From positions 1 through 58,940 of the forward strand of contig JADLFN010000056.1 in assembly GCA_020845475.1 (NCBI GenBank): DNA of 58,940 bases, given 5' to 3'. Position 1 is the stretch's first letter. Each line of letters opens with the position of its first letter. The notes under the pieces are model-generated. The model was given only the letters and a program-made list of their open reading frames with translations, was not told the DNA's origin and did not search any database. The position numbers and the translations under genes were made by a program. Positions 25,001 to 34,006 of this stretch are shown piece by piece. Source of the stretch: Planctomycetota bacterium. Lineage in GTDB: Bacteria > Planctomycetota > UBA8742 > UBA2392.

Positions 25001-26756
25001 CGCGATACTTGCGCGGAATACGCGTCCAGGCGACGTCAGGCTCTTCGTGCGATTCCCACACAAACGCGCCACCATCAACAAGACCTTCCAGCGGATTGGA
25101 GTGCGTAAACGCCTTGGGATCGCAGCAGAGCACGACGTTCACGTGGCGCAAATCGCAGTTCACGCGCACGCGCTCAGGCGCGACCACGAGAAAGTAAGCG
25201 GTAGGGGCGCCTTTTTTCTCGCTGCCGTATTTCGGGTTGGCCGAAATGTGCAGCATCTCTTTGGTGCGGCCCCATTCGTCCACCTGCTTGTCGCGCTCGG
25301 CGATGAAGTTGCCGAACTCGCCCAGAATTTCGCTCAGGTTCTTGCCCGTGGTGATCATGCCCCAGCCGCCGATGCTGTGCATGCGGATAGCCACGGCATC
25401 ATTGGGCAAGAGCGACGGGCGCTCTTTGCTGACCACGGCGTAGGGATGATCAACACCGACGACGAAATAGTGTTCCTGCGCGCTGGTTTTGCCATCCTGG
25501 CGTGAGATCGCGCCCGTGACAAAGTCATAGGCGCCCAGAATGCCCTCAGGGCGAAAGTCGCGCGAGCCCAAGCCGTAAACACCATTAAACACGCGCGGCA
25601 TCTCGCCTGCCGCGACAGTTTTGCTTTCAAGGGCTTTACCCAGTGCGGTGCGGATGTCGCGGCATAGCGGGTTGTCGCCGGCCATGGCTTCATCGGTGCG
25701 TTCGAGCACGATGACCTGTTTCTTGCCCTTGAGCGCCTTGACCAGCGCGGCCTCAGGAAACGGACGCAACACGTTGATGTGAATCGACCCGACCTTGGAG
25801 GCACGCCTTTCGCGCAGATAATCGACAGCGGCCTCGATGTTCTCTGCGGCGCTGCCCAGTGAGACGAATACGGTCTCGGCATCGGCGCAGCGATACTCGC
25901 TGATAAAGCCGTAACGCCTGCCCGTGAGTTCGCCGAACTTGCGGTAGCTCTCTTCGAGCATGGCCGGAATCTGCTCGATGAAATTGTCGCGGCGCGCAAC
26001 CACGCCGTTCATGTAGTGCTCCTGGTTCTGCACAGGGCCAAGCGCCATCGGATTCTCGAGGTCGATCAGGCGCGGCACACGGCGGCGCGTGGCGCCAAAG
26101 AGCTTGCGTTGGGGCTCTGTGGGGCAATTGATGATGTCCTCCGGCGCGCCCAGAAATTCGCGCAGCAACTCGGCTTCGGGCGCGAAAAACGTGCGTTCGA
26201 GGTGCGAGGTCAGGAACCCGTCCTGGATGTTGATGCCGGGCGTAAGGGCCTGCTCCGTGACGCGACGCAGGATCAGTGCTTGGTCGCTGGCCTGTTGCGC
26301 ATCGCGCGCAAAGAGCATGATCCAGCCGGTATCGAGCGCCGCGTAGATGTCATCGTGCCCGCAGTGAACGTTGAGCGCGTGGCGCGTGAGCGCGCGGGCC
26401 GCAACTTCCACAACCATCGTCGAGAGCTTGCCCGGCGCGTGGTAATACTGCTCGAGGCCGTAGATCAGGCCTTGGCCTGAAGTGAAGTTGACGACACGCT
26501 TGCCGGTGACAGAGACGGCAATGGCACCGCCCTGCGCGGCATGCTCGCCCTCGGTTTCAATGGCGATCTTCTGCGCGCCAAACACGTTCAGCTTGCCCTC
26601 GGCCCATGCGAGCTGGTAGTTCTCGCCCATCTCGGTGGAAGGCGTGATGGGATAGAACACGCCGGCCTCCGTGATGCGAGCTTCCGTGTGGTAGGAGACC
26701 AGCGTGTTGCCATTGGTCGTGATGCGGATTCCGGGGAAGCGAGGCTTGGCAGACAT
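22098..26756 (-). CDS. nifJ: Pyruvate:ferredoxin (flavodoxin) oxidoreductase, single-chain
   Basis: 1552 residues, far longer than the usual 1170-1200. Domain I has TEARITEAGVFYPITPS. The gamma-type domain is marked by RMHSIGGWGMITTGKN at about 458. Two 4Fe-4S motifs are seen at CTQCLECIVVCP (775-786) and CKGCGECVDAC (907-917). The C-terminal thiamine-diphosphate domain shows GACAGCGEKS, GVGGDGGMGDIGFQN and DTQVYSNTGGQ. The enzyme oxidises pyruvate and CoA to acetyl-CoA and CO2 and reduces ferredoxin in the cytosol. About 120 residues of helical sequence separate the two clusters, which normally lie close together. The ATG at 26756 has AAGGGA 6 bases upstream. A TATAAT -10 and a palindrome lie just upstream. 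It is followed closely by the flavin-fold gene. Confidence 0.93.
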   Translation of the reverse strand: MSAKPRFPGIRITTNGNTLVSYHTEARITEAGVFYPITPSTEMGENYQLAWAEGKLNVFGAQKIAIETEGEHAAQGGAIAVSVTGKRVVNFTSGQGLIYGLEQYYHAPGKLSTMVVEVAARALTRHALNVHCGHDDIYAALDTGWIMLFARDAQQASDQALILRRVTEQALTPGINIQDGFLTSHLERTFFAPEAELLREFLGAPEDIINCPTEPQRKLFGATRRRVPRLIDLENPMALGPVQNQEHYMNGVVARRDNFIEQIPAMLEESYRKFGELTGRRYGFISEYRCADAETVFVSLGSAAENIEAAVDYLRERRASKVGSIHINVLRPFPEAALVKALKGKKQVIVLERTDEAMAGDNPLCRDIRTALGKALESKTVAAGEMPRVFNGVYGLGSRDFRPEGILGAYDFVTGAISRQDGKTSAQEHYFVVGVDHPYAVVSKERPSLLPNDAVAIRMHSIGGWGMITTGKNLSEILGEFGNFIAERDKQVDEWGRTKEMLHISANPKYGSEKKGAPTAYFLVVAPERVRVNCDLRHVNVVLCCDPKAFTHSNPLEGLVDGGAFVWESHEEPDVAWTRIPRKYREEIIRKKLRLFTLPGFEIARAEASREDLELRMQGNAFLGAFFGVSGFSEHYGINHDQFLEFVQKQYKKKFGRFGDAVVASNMHVMKGGMERVRAVPHGAIDAPDRSDMRGFVLAPCAEDCGMSCVTPAAQQARIPLAQTATFDAEFRAGKGYFQPASTLSSVGMLAAATGSTASKYVARRRTPVWNAEKCTQCLECIVVCPDTALPNTAQDVGDVLRTAAQQYVTDAAGREALLAKLKPLEERVRKQMNAALAAKQSTPFAEIVKRELEALDGFAPKAKAEFSAILDKVHFAYLKTPLIFSMLEKKKAGDGGVFSIMVSDLCKGCGECVDACGEHMALEMRDESEDLNAEHETQVGFLRALPETKQKFLGMFDTEHPEESKPVALKNHLMVRRNYEAMVSGDGACAGCGEKSVLRGLASVTEAYMRPMYHAKAARLDSKANHLEREGAQKLAALRAKSPEDYERFRRAFAHLVMGLGGETDADTKERTQRAGLPSDADIIGGLCAVLRHDAFAHRDLQAVDGRISNGMAAMAMGAHTGCNTVFGSTPPNNPHPYPWMNSLFQDGVTVAWLFGESFIADHARRSVIPERLTDALLMRDKPVSEAEYFTLSHMTDSNMTDEEIAELPKAWGVGGDGGMGDIGFQNVSKVVLQNRPNVKLLMLDTQVYSNTGGQNSDSSPIPGGFDMNSMGAATQGKLTEMKSVAEAFLGGHGSPFVAQVSLANASKFYKSLLDALTYRGTAYLQCYTPCQPEHGIADDLSATQAKLSRDGRGLIEFVFDPTKGESYLDCLDIAGNPGKDRDWWETKNRFTGKLYKLTTAHWAATEARFRRHFKQVKESTGLIHLDEFLWRITQDDVVHRRFLDPKHRSFIPDLGVFIEVEDAEEKVKTLALSRQMVLFCVERRKAWRLIQSKAGVVNLDYKAQQKVLARVDAGEIALDDFFKRAAELVAHARQEFAPVAAKPQPAASVA

Positions 26757-26782
26757 GGCGTATCCCTTTGCAGGCACTATAG

Positions 26783-26805
26783 CTGAATTATATTCGGATA
26801 TTCAG
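26783..26805 (-). promoter_or_regulatory. Promoter with overlapping palindrome for the pyruvate:ferredoxin oxidoreductase gene
   Basis: A perfect TATAAT on the minus strand at 26792-26787 lies about 31 bases before the ATG. It sits inside a partly symmetric block with arms CTGAAT (26783-26788) and ATTCAG (26800-26805), and the centre also contains mirrored ATAT/ATTC words. No good -35 is seen at 17 bases. The arrangement is consistent with a repressor operator over the -10, perhaps a redox regulator, but the regulator is unknown. Confidence 0.45.
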
Positions 26806-26827
26806 AGTGTGGTATCCGTATTCAAGT

Positions 26828-26857
26828 GAAAAAGCCCTGCCCGCGCGGGGCTTTTTC
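26828..26857 (-). terminator. Rho-independent terminator of the tricorn peptidase gene
   Basis: GAAAAAGCCC at 26828-26837 pairs perfectly with GGGCTTTTTC at 26848-26857. On the minus strand the GC stem is followed by a TTTTT run. It begins within the tricorn stop codon region and lies upstream of the pyruvate:ferredoxin oxidoreductase promoter, insulating the two. Confidence 0.8.
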
Positions 26858-29800
26858 TACTTACCAGAACGATTGGGGTAGGCCGGTTTGGCCGGAACGC
26901 TGATGGGCTTTGCCTCCAGTTCCTTTTTCAGTTCCTCGATCGCGCGGTCAATTTCGGGATCCTCGCCTTTGGCCACTTTGGCGGGGTGCGCGACCACTTC
27001 GATGTCGGGATCCACGCCGTAGCTCTCAATGATCCATTGGCCCTGCGGGCTGTAGATGCCGAACGTAGGCGCGGTTACGTTGCCGCCATCGACAAGGCGC
27101 GGCGTGCCCGTAATGCCAATCAGGCCGCCCCAGGTGCGCGTGCCAATCAGCTTGCCCGCGCCTGCCTGCTTGAAGAACCAGGGGAAGGCATCGCCCCCCG
27201 AGCCCGCACGGCCGTTGATCAGCATCGCTTTGGGGCCGTTGTGGGCGATCATGGGTGTTTGCCAGTCAGCGCCGTCGCGCACACCCCAATAGCAAAGGAT
27301 CGGGCGATTCAGCAACTCGACGAAACGATCCGGCAGTTGGCCGCCGCCGTTCCAGCGCTCGTCGATAATCAGCGCCTTCTTGCGATACTGCGCGCGGAAC
27401 TGGCGCACGAGTTCGTTCTGGCCACGCTGGCCGGTGTCCGGCACGTAGATGTAGCCGATTTCGCCGTTACTGGCTTTGTCAACGCGGGCGCGCACTTCCT
27501 CGATGCCGCTGAGGTAGCGCAGTTGCGATTCACTGGTCATGGTCGTCACGTAGACCACACGCGCCCCTTCAAGTGTGGGCTTGCTGTTGAGTGTGAGTGC
27601 CACAGTTTTGCCGCCCAGCCCTTGGAACGCCGCCCACGGATCTTTGCTCGTGTCGAGTTCAACACCGTTGATGGCGAGCAGGTATTCGCCCGCCTTGATG
27701 TTGAGCCCGCTCTCGTTGAGGGGCGAACGCACCTGGCTGTCCCACGGGGCGCCGTCGTAGATTTTGCTGATGCGATAGCGGCCCTGGTCCAGCGTGTAAT
27801 CGCAGCCGAGCATGCCCACGTTCAGCGGCTTGGCCGTCTCTTCATCGCCGCCGCCACGGTAGGTGTGCGAAGCGTTTAGCTCGCTGATCATCTCTCCCAG
27901 CAGGTAGTTCACGTCCCAGCGCGTGATGCACTGGTCGAGCAGCGCACCGTAACTCTTGCGCATGGCGTTCCAATCCACGCCGTGCATGGCGGGGTCGTAG
28001 AAGAAATCGCGCTCGATGCGCCAGCCATCAGTGAATATCTGGCGCCATTCCGCGGCGGGATCGACGGTCATCTGCATGTCGCCGAGATTGAGCGTTGATT
28101 TGTCTTTCTTCGGGAAATCCTCTTCGGGCGGCGTCTGGCCGCGCGAACCCCTGCCGCCGCCGAAGCTGAAACCGCCCGTGCTGCGAATCGTCCAGGCACC
28201 GCGGCTTGCAAAAAGCAACTTCTTGCGATTGGCCGCGACAATGAAGGATTCGGCGCTTTCTTCAATTACTTTTTCTTCGCGCTCGTCGAGATCGTAGGAG
28301 ACCAGTTGCGCGCCGCGTTCGCCCGCGCCGGTGCGGCTGAGCCGCAGATAAAGGATCTTGCCTTCGATCGCCTGCAACTGCGCGTAACGACCAGCCGGAA
28401 TCGGCAACTCCACGGCGCGGCGCTCGAAGTTCGCGAACTCGATTTCTACGGACTTGGACTTGGCGGCGTCGTCTTTCTTTACGTCGTCCTTCTTGGGCTC
28501 GTCTGCCTTTGGCCGCTCGTCGTTGTTGCGTGCCGCCAGCGGCGATTTCACGCTTGCGCGCAGCGGCACGGCGAGAATTTTCGAGGTGTTGGCGTAAATC
28601 CACGTCGGGTCGAGGTCGCTGTAGATGGGCCGGAATTCTCGGCCGGAAACGAAATACAGGTACTTGCCATCGGGGTCGAATGCAGGGCCGTAATCGTTGT
28701 AGTAGCCCGAGGTCACCTGGGTGGCTTTCTTGCCGGCGACGTCATAGATGAAAATCGCTTCGTTGGAATTCTCGATGCCGCGCGAGTAGGTGAACCAGCG
28801 GCTGTCGCTGCTCCAGCTCACGTGGAAATCCTCGAGCTCGCCGTGGTAGCGCCACAGGTCTTTGTCAATGTCGAGCGTCGTGGCGCTGTCGAGATCGTGC
28901 ATGCGAATGCGCATGGCCTGGTCGATGAACACCAGTTTGCGCGAATCGGGCGACCATTGCGGTGTGTAGCGGTAGCCGGCGCCCAGCTTGGTGTGCACGG
29001 TTTCCGCGCCGCCTTCGGCGGGCTGAGTCGTGAGTTCGTATTCGCCGCCGCGATCAGAGAAGTATGCCAGAAGTTTGCCGTCGGGAGAGAACGAGGGATA
29101 ACGCTCGGCCGAGCCACTGCTGCGCGTCAGATTGCGCGTGACGCCAAACTCCGCGGGCACGCTGAAAACCTCGCCTCGCGCCTCGAAAGCCGCGCGCTCC
29201 CCGTTGGGCGAAATGGCGCCATTGACAGCGGACTTGCTCGCGTCAACAACGCGCGGGCGCAACGTTGCGCCATCGGTAGTGACTTTCACCTGCACGGCGC
29301 GCGTTTGCAGTGTTTTCAGGTCGAGGAGTTGCAGAGCACCATCAAGCTCGAACACGATGTCGGAGGGGCCAAGCGACGGGAATCGCACGTCGGCCTGCTT
29401 GAAATCCGTGACTTGCGTGTGCTTGCCGGATTTCACGTCGTAGAAATAGAGGTTGTTGCGCGCCTGCGGGTTGTCGTCGCACATGTAGAAGATTCGATCG
29501 CCGCTCCACATCGGGCTGGAGAAGCTGGCCGCGCCCTTGGAGATCTCCACGGCGTCAAGCGTCTTGAGATCGAACTTCCACAGTTTGCCCACCATGCCGC
29601 CGCGGTAGCGCTTCCAGGTGCGGAAGTCCTGCGACCACGGCGTGTAGGCGATGCTGTTGCCGTCGGGCGAGAACGAAGCATTGTCGCCCCATGGCACGGG
29701 CAGTTTCCTCGGCAAGCCGCCCGTGGCGCTGACCGTGAACAGCTCGCTGTAACGGCCGATGGGGCTGGTCGCGCCGCTGGAGTAGATCAGCGATTGGCCA

Positions 29801-30210
29801 TCGGGCGCCCAGTCAATCATCATGTCCGAGCCGGGGTGGTGCGTGACGCGATGCGCCACGCCGCCTTCGATGGGCAGCGTGAACAAGTCCATGTTGCCGT
29901 CGTATTGCGCCGAGAACGCAATGCGTTTGCCGTCCGGAGAAAAGCGCGGCTTGTATTCCTCGCCCGGCGCCGAGCTCAGGCGCGTGGCATTGCCGCCGTC
30001 TTTGGGCGCAGTCCAGATGTCGCCGCCATAAACAAAACAAATGTGCGTTGCCGATACGTCGGGATAGCGCAACATGCGCGCATTGGTGAAGTCCGGCCTT
30101 GCCGTGGCCCTGCCCGTGTCCTGGGCCAAGCCGTGGTGAGTTGAAAGCGCAGCCAGCGCTGCAATTCCGGCCATTGCAATGGTTGAAAACAGGGTAACGG
30201 TCAGGCGCAT
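26857..30210 (-). CDS. Tricorn protease homologue (S41 family)
   Basis: 1117 residues with a signal peptide, so the protein is exported, unlike archaeal tricorn. The N-terminal two thirds hold beta-propeller repeats (FVYGGDIWTAPKDGG, KPRFSPDGKRIAFSA, FSPDGKLLAYFSDRG). A Lys/Asp-rich linker lies near residues 560-590. A tricorn C1 segment (NASHTYRGGG, containing the Ser-His pair), a PDZ domain (AGEYLLAINGVEL) and the S41 core follow. The nucleophile Ser is at about 1004 in GRAGSGGD, and IIESYGVDPD supplies the expected Glu. Tricorn peptidases degrade oligopeptides. The start ATG has AGGAG 5 bases upstream. A terminator follows the stop. Confidence 0.92.
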   Translation of the reverse strand: MRLTVTLFSTIAMAGIAALAALSTHHGLAQDTGRATARPDFTNARMLRYPDVSATHICFVYGGDIWTAPKDGGNATRLSSAPGEEYKPRFSPDGKRIAFSAQYDGNMDLFTLPIEGGVAHRVTHHPGSDMMIDWAPDGQSLIYSSGATSPIGRYSELFTVSATGGLPRKLPVPWGDNASFSPDGNSIAYTPWSQDFRTWKRYRGGMVGKLWKFDLKTLDAVEISKGAASFSSPMWSGDRIFYMCDDNPQARNNLYFYDVKSGKHTQVTDFKQADVRFPSLGPSDIVFELDGALQLLDLKTLQTRAVQVKVTTDGATLRPRVVDASKSAVNGAISPNGERAAFEARGEVFSVPAEFGVTRNLTRSSGSAERYPSFSPDGKLLAYFSDRGGEYELTTQPAEGGAETVHTKLGAGYRYTPQWSPDSRKLVFIDQAMRIRMHDLDSATTLDIDKDLWRYHGELEDFHVSWSSDSRWFTYSRGIENSNEAIFIYDVAGKKATQVTSGYYNDYGPAFDPDGKYLYFVSGREFRPIYSDLDPTWIYANTSKILAVPLRASVKSPLAARNNDERPKADEPKKDDVKKDDAAKSKSVEIEFANFERRAVELPIPAGRYAQLQAIEGKILYLRLSRTGAGERGAQLVSYDLDEREEKVIEESAESFIVAANRKKLLFASRGAWTIRSTGGFSFGGGRGSRGQTPPEEDFPKKDKSTLNLGDMQMTVDPAAEWRQIFTDGWRIERDFFYDPAMHGVDWNAMRKSYGALLDQCITRWDVNYLLGEMISELNASHTYRGGGDEETAKPLNVGMLGCDYTLDQGRYRISKIYDGAPWDSQVRSPLNESGLNIKAGEYLLAINGVELDTSKDPWAAFQGLGGKTVALTLNSKPTLEGARVVYVTTMTSESQLRYLSGIEEVRARVDKASNGEIGYIYVPDTGQRGQNELVRQFRAQYRKKALIIDERWNGGGQLPDRFVELLNRPILCYWGVRDGADWQTPMIAHNGPKAMLINGRAGSGGDAFPWFFKQAGAGKLIGTRTWGGLIGITGTPRLVDGGNVTAPTFGIYSPQGQWIIESYGVDPDIEVVAHPAKVAKGEDPEIDRAIEELKKELEAKPISVPAKPAYPNRSGK

Positions 30211-30279
30211 GGGGACTCCTGGAAACGCGAATTGAGGCGGCAACCGTGCATCGCGCGCGTGGCGCTGTCGAGTGCAAAA

Positions 30280-31494
30280 TCAGCGCTGTTTTACGAAGTC
30301 GGGATCTCTGGTGACGGTGAAGGTTCCGCCATCTGTCAACTGGTTGAGCGAAAACGTCAGGCGCTGCGGGGCGCTCTCAAAGCAGCCTTCCACCTTGATG
30401 ATGACTTCGAACGTGCCGACGGGCGGGTAAACCAGTTCAACGAGGCCATCGCCGGTTACGAAGCCGGTAAGGCGCTGCTTGTCTTTGCCATTCTCTCGAA
30501 AAGTGACCGTAAGAGGCCCGTGGAGTTTGGCGCCGTTGGCCTCAACCAGACGCAGCCGAAGTGCAGTCACCACCTCAACCACCAAGTCGTCAAGTATTGT
30601 GTGTGCGTCGCCAATGACGGCTTCGGTGGGGCCCTTGCGCGTGTTGTGAACAAGGCTCACCACGCCAATACGGTGAACCCCCTGAGGCACGTTCTCAAAC
30701 GAAAAGGCGCCAGTGGAGTCCGTGAGTACCTCGAAGTACTCCCCCGCGTGTGCAGGGCGTTCGGCCTGAGGTACCTGCTTGCCCAGCGCAACCCTGACGC
30801 CCGCAACTGCATTCTGCTGTGCATCGACCACGCGGCCGCTCACGCTGCCTCCGGCGCGCAGAGTGAGCGCAACGTCAAAACCACCTCCGGCGGTTGCGTT
30901 CACGACCACCGGCCTGCTGGGCGCAAACCCCACACAACGCGCACTGACGTAGAGAGTGAAGGCCGCGCTTTCTGAAGTCTCTCTTTCGAGCGTGAAAACG
31001 AAACTGCCATCGCCGGCACTCGAGGCCACTTTGGCGAGGCTGGAACTTTCATCGTCGGGCATGCTCATTGAGCGTTGCATGACCACGACCTCGCAGAACA
31101 CATCCGCTCCCTCGACGGGTGCGAACCCCGCATCGAGCACGCGCCCGCTGATCAGCGCGCTGACAACCTTGCGCCGCTCCGCTTCAAGAGGCGGCGTCTT
31201 GTCGGCACTTGGCGAGCGACGAAAATCCGGCTTCGGCTGGCTGGGCGAGGGCCGGGGATCTGCGGCCTCGTCAGGCGGTGTATTGGCCGGCGCAACAGGA
31301 TCCGCCGGCACATTTGCGTGCGCTTCCACATGTACAGTGTTGCCGGCGGTGACGGCAACAACGGCAGGAGTTGCTGAGCGGGTGTCGGAGGCAGCGTTGC
31401 GCACAGGTGCCGGCGCATACCAGAACAACCAGGCCGCGCAAAACAGAAGCACAAGGCAGGAAAGTCCGGCAGCCAATGCAACGGCACGATTCAT
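30280..31494 (-). CDS. Membrane-anchored carboxypeptidase-regulatory-like protein (copy 1)
   Basis: 404 residues. The N-terminal transmembrane helix (about 7-27) is followed by a Pro/Ala/Thr-rich linker, then repeated beta-sandwich domains of the carboxypeptidase D regulatory type. These are marked by SGRVLDAGFAPVEGADVFCE, SGRVVDAQQNAVAGVRVALG and a DSTGAFSFENVPQG turn. It is probably an envelope structural or adhesion protein with no enzymatic domain. It is paralogous to the next gene upstream, and the two form a tandem pair separated by 33 bases. Confidence 0.78.
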   Translation of the reverse strand: MNRAVALAAGLSCLVLLFCAAWLFWYAPAPVRNAASDTRSATPAVVAVTAGNTVHVEAHANVPADPVAPANTPPDEAADPRPSPSQPKPDFRRSPSADKTPPLEAERRKVVSALISGRVLDAGFAPVEGADVFCEVVVMQRSMSMPDDESSSLAKVASSAGDGSFVFTLERETSESAAFTLYVSARCVGFAPSRPVVVNATAGGGFDVALTLRAGGSVSGRVVDAQQNAVAGVRVALGKQVPQAERPAHAGEYFEVLTDSTGAFSFENVPQGVHRIGVVSLVHNTRKGPTEAVIGDAHTILDDLVVEVVTALRLRLVEANGAKLHGPLTVTFRENGKDKQRLTGFVTGDGLVELVYPPVGTFEVIIKVEGCFESAPQRLTFSLNQLTDGGTFTVTRDPDFVKQR

Positions 31495-31527
31495 GCGATG
31501 ATTGTACGAATGGCGCCGACCGTGAGT

Positions 31528-32928
31528 CTACTTCGTTGACTTGCCCACGCGGATGCGCCGCTCGCCCTTACCGGCCTCCGGGTTGGCATTGAGCGTGAGT
31601 GAGCCCAGGTCGGTGGTCTGATCCTGGGTGAATGCGCAAAACACACTCGCGCTGTCAAAGTAACCCCAGAGCTTGACCACACAGTTGAAGTCGCCGACGG
31701 GCGGGTCGTTGACAGCGAGTGTCCCGTCCTCACCAACGGCGGCGTTGAGGCGCTGTACGGCGCCGCCGGCGTTTGGCGTGAGTTCGACAGTAGCCCAACC
31801 CTGCAGTGGCTTGCCCTCCGCATTCAACAGGCGCGCACGCAGGCACGTGGTGGCGGCGAGCACGAAATCAGACTCCAACTGCGAAACCTGGTCGGGTTTG
31901 ACGTCCACGGCACGCGGCCCGCTCTTTTCGCGATAGCCAGGTGCGCGCAAGTTCAGCGTGTAGCTGCCCTCCGCGACGTCGTCGATCTGATAGGCGCCGC
32001 TTGAGTCCGTGAGCGCGGAGTTCTTGCCAGGGCCGCCGAAGACTACGATGTCTTCACCAAAGCCGGCCGAGGCGCGCTGGCTGGACAGTGACACGGTGAC
32101 GCCGGGAACACCAAGGCCGCCTGCATCCACAACGCGCCCGCGCACGCTGCCGGCTCCCTGGAGTGAAAGCCGGATATCTGACTTGGTGTCGCCGTTTTTC
32201 GCCTCAAGGCTGACCTTCTTGCTTTCGGCATATCCCTTGGCTTTGGCGCGCATGACTAGCGTGACCTGCGCCTTTTCGCTCACTTTGCCCCTTACGCTGC
32301 CGCTGAAGTTTCCGCCGTTGTCGGTGGTGGCGACCTTCTCTCCGTTGTCATTGATACTCATCATCATGACGCCGCCTTCGCTGCCCAGGCGCTCGCTGAT
32401 GTCCGCGAATACATCAGCGCCCGCAACGGGGTTGCCGGCACTGTCCGTCACGCGACCGCTGACGCCGACGCTGAAGTCCACGCGCTTGTCGAACAGCTCG
32501 CTCAGTTCGCCGAGATCCTCGATTTCCTTCTTTGCGGCTTCGGCAGCCTTGCGGGCTTCATCAATCAGGGCTTCTTCGCCGGTAAGCTTGGGTTCTTGGG
32601 TGCTCTTGGCAGTCAGCGGCTCAGTTCTTGGCGAGGGATCAGTCGAGCCGGGGCTTTCGGTCACCGATCTATCGACGTGCGCATTGCGCGTTTCAGTTGA
32701 GGGCTGTGGCGAATTCGGATTTCCGGACGCTGGCTTTGCAACCGAGTCGAGCGCCAAATTGCCGCCTTTGACGCGGCTTGAATCGGACGTGTCCATTTCG
32801 TCCGTTGGCTCGTGCCGGGCGACCTGCCGCTGGTCGTACTGGTGAGAGAGATAGACGTACATGCCGGCCGCGCCGGCGGCACAAGTCAAAAGGCTGAGCA
32901 AAAGGGCGGCAAAAAGCGAAACGCGCAT
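31528..32928 (-). CDS. Membrane-anchored carboxypeptidase-regulatory-like protein (copy 2)
   Basis: 466 residues. A transmembrane helix at about 7-27 is followed by a Ser/Thr/Glu-rich linker and a short coiled segment (about 118-140), then at least two regulatory-type beta-sandwich repeats (SGRVTDSAGNPVAGADVFAD, RGRVVDAGGLGVPGVTVSLS, TDSSGAYQIDDVAEGSY). The C-terminal block mirrors copy 1. GAGGAA precedes the ATG. It is likely an envelope protein. The pair may be co-transcribed, this gene first. Confidence 0.78.
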   Translation of the reverse strand: MRVSLFAALLLSLLTCAAGAAGMYVYLSHQYDQRQVARHEPTDEMDTSDSSRVKGGNLALDSVAKPASGNPNSPQPSTETRNAHVDRSVTESPGSTDPSPRTEPLTAKSTQEPKLTGEEALIDEARKAAEAAKKEIEDLGELSELFDKRVDFSVGVSGRVTDSAGNPVAGADVFADISERLGSEGGVMMMSINDNGEKVATTDNGGNFSGSVRGKVSEKAQVTLVMRAKAKGYAESKKVSLEAKNGDTKSDIRLSLQGAGSVRGRVVDAGGLGVPGVTVSLSSQRASAGFGEDIVVFGGPGKNSALTDSSGAYQIDDVAEGSYTLNLRAPGYREKSGPRAVDVKPDQVSQLESDFVLAATTCLRARLLNAEGKPLQGWATVELTPNAGGAVQRLNAAVGEDGTLAVNDPPVGDFNCVVKLWGYFDSASVFCAFTQDQTTDLGSLTLNANPEAGKGERRIRVGKSTK

Positions 32929-32991
32929 GAGTTCCTCGGCAGCGGGGATGCTGTTGATACGCGCTTAGCACCAAGGGTGTTACAGCCAATC

Positions 32992-33969
32992 CTAGATCCA
33001 GTTGAAGAACAGGTTCAGGCTGTAAGCCCCATAGCCAAGGAACATCACGGCGCCCCCCAGCCTTCCCAGCTGCTTGCCCTTCCATGACATCAGTGGAAGC
33101 AGAAGCGACATGGCGATCATGACAGGGATATCGAGTTGAAGTATCCGCGCGTCAACGGCAATAGGCGCAATCACGCCCGCTACACCCAGAACCAGCAGGA
33201 TGTTGAAAATATTGCTACCTACAACGTTGCCTACGGAAATGTCGGCTTGTCCGCGCAACGAGGCAATGAGAGAAGTGGCGAACTCCGGAAGGCTTGTGCC
33301 AATCGCAACGATGGTCAGGCCGATCACGAGCGACGGAATGCCCAGTTTCTGCGCCAGCGTTACTGCGCCTTCAACGAAGAAATGTCCGCCCGCGATCAGC
33401 CCGACAAGCCCCACGAAGGCCAGGCCCAGGTTCACGGCCCGGCGGTTTGGCTTGGCAGGGTCCTGCTTGACTTCCAGGTTTGCGCCGCCCGCATTGCGGA
33501 ATGTCATCCACAAGCTGACAACGAACACGAACAGGAAAACGCCCGCTTTCCAGCGCGAGATTTCGTAAACCACGGAATCACCGGCGGCGCTGGGGCCGCC
33601 GATGAACGGCAACACCGCCAGCAGCACCGAAGCCAGCAGCATCATGGGTATGTCGCGCCGGTACAGGTCCGCCGTCACGTGCAGCGGCTTGATCATGGCG
33701 CACAGCCCGAGAATCAGACCGATGTTGCAGATGTTGCTGCCAATGACGTTTCCCAGGCTGATACCGGCGTCGCCGTCCACAGCACCCTTGACGCTCACAA
33801 CAAGCTCAGGAGTGCTGGTGCCAAATGCGACCAGCGTCAATCCAATCACAAGCGGCTTCACGCCCATGCTCAGGGCAAAGTTGCTTGAACCCTTGACGAG
33901 CCAATCGGCGCCGAGCGTCAATACCGCCAATCCGCCAACCAACTGCAATCCGATAATCAGGGCTTCCAT
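32992..33969 (-). CDS. Sodium/calcium exchanger-type membrane transporter
   Basis: 325 residues, the size of YrbG-type CaCA exchangers. The duplicated alpha repeats carry the ion-binding signatures GTSTPELVVSV and GTSLPEFATSL, each followed by GSNI (GNVIGSNICN, GNVVGSNIFN). About ten membrane helices are predicted by hydrophobicity. It should exchange calcium for sodium or protons across the inner membrane. It is monocistronic in appearance and lies on the same strand as its neighbours. Confidence 0.92.
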   Translation of the reverse strand: MEALIIGLQLVGGLAVLTLGADWLVKGSSNFALSMGVKPLVIGLTLVAFGTSTPELVVSVKGAVDGDAGISLGNVIGSNICNIGLILGLCAMIKPLHVTADLYRRDIPMMLLASVLLAVLPFIGGPSAAGDSVVYEISRWKAGVFLFVFVVSLWMTFRNAGGANLEVKQDPAKPNRRAVNLGLAFVGLVGLIAGGHFFVEGAVTLAQKLGIPSLVIGLTIVAIGTSLPEFATSLIASLRGQADISVGNVVGSNIFNILLVLGVAGVIAPIAVDARILQLDIPVMIAMSLLLPLMSWKGKQLGRLGGAVMFLGYGAYSLNLFFNWI

Positions 33970-34006
33970 GGTTCGGGAGTGTACTTGACCAACGCAGCGC
34001 GTCCAT

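Noticed and set aside
28306..30144. Long plus-strand frame opposite the tricorn gene
   Set aside because: Antisense shadow. The tricorn gene carries the recognised domains.
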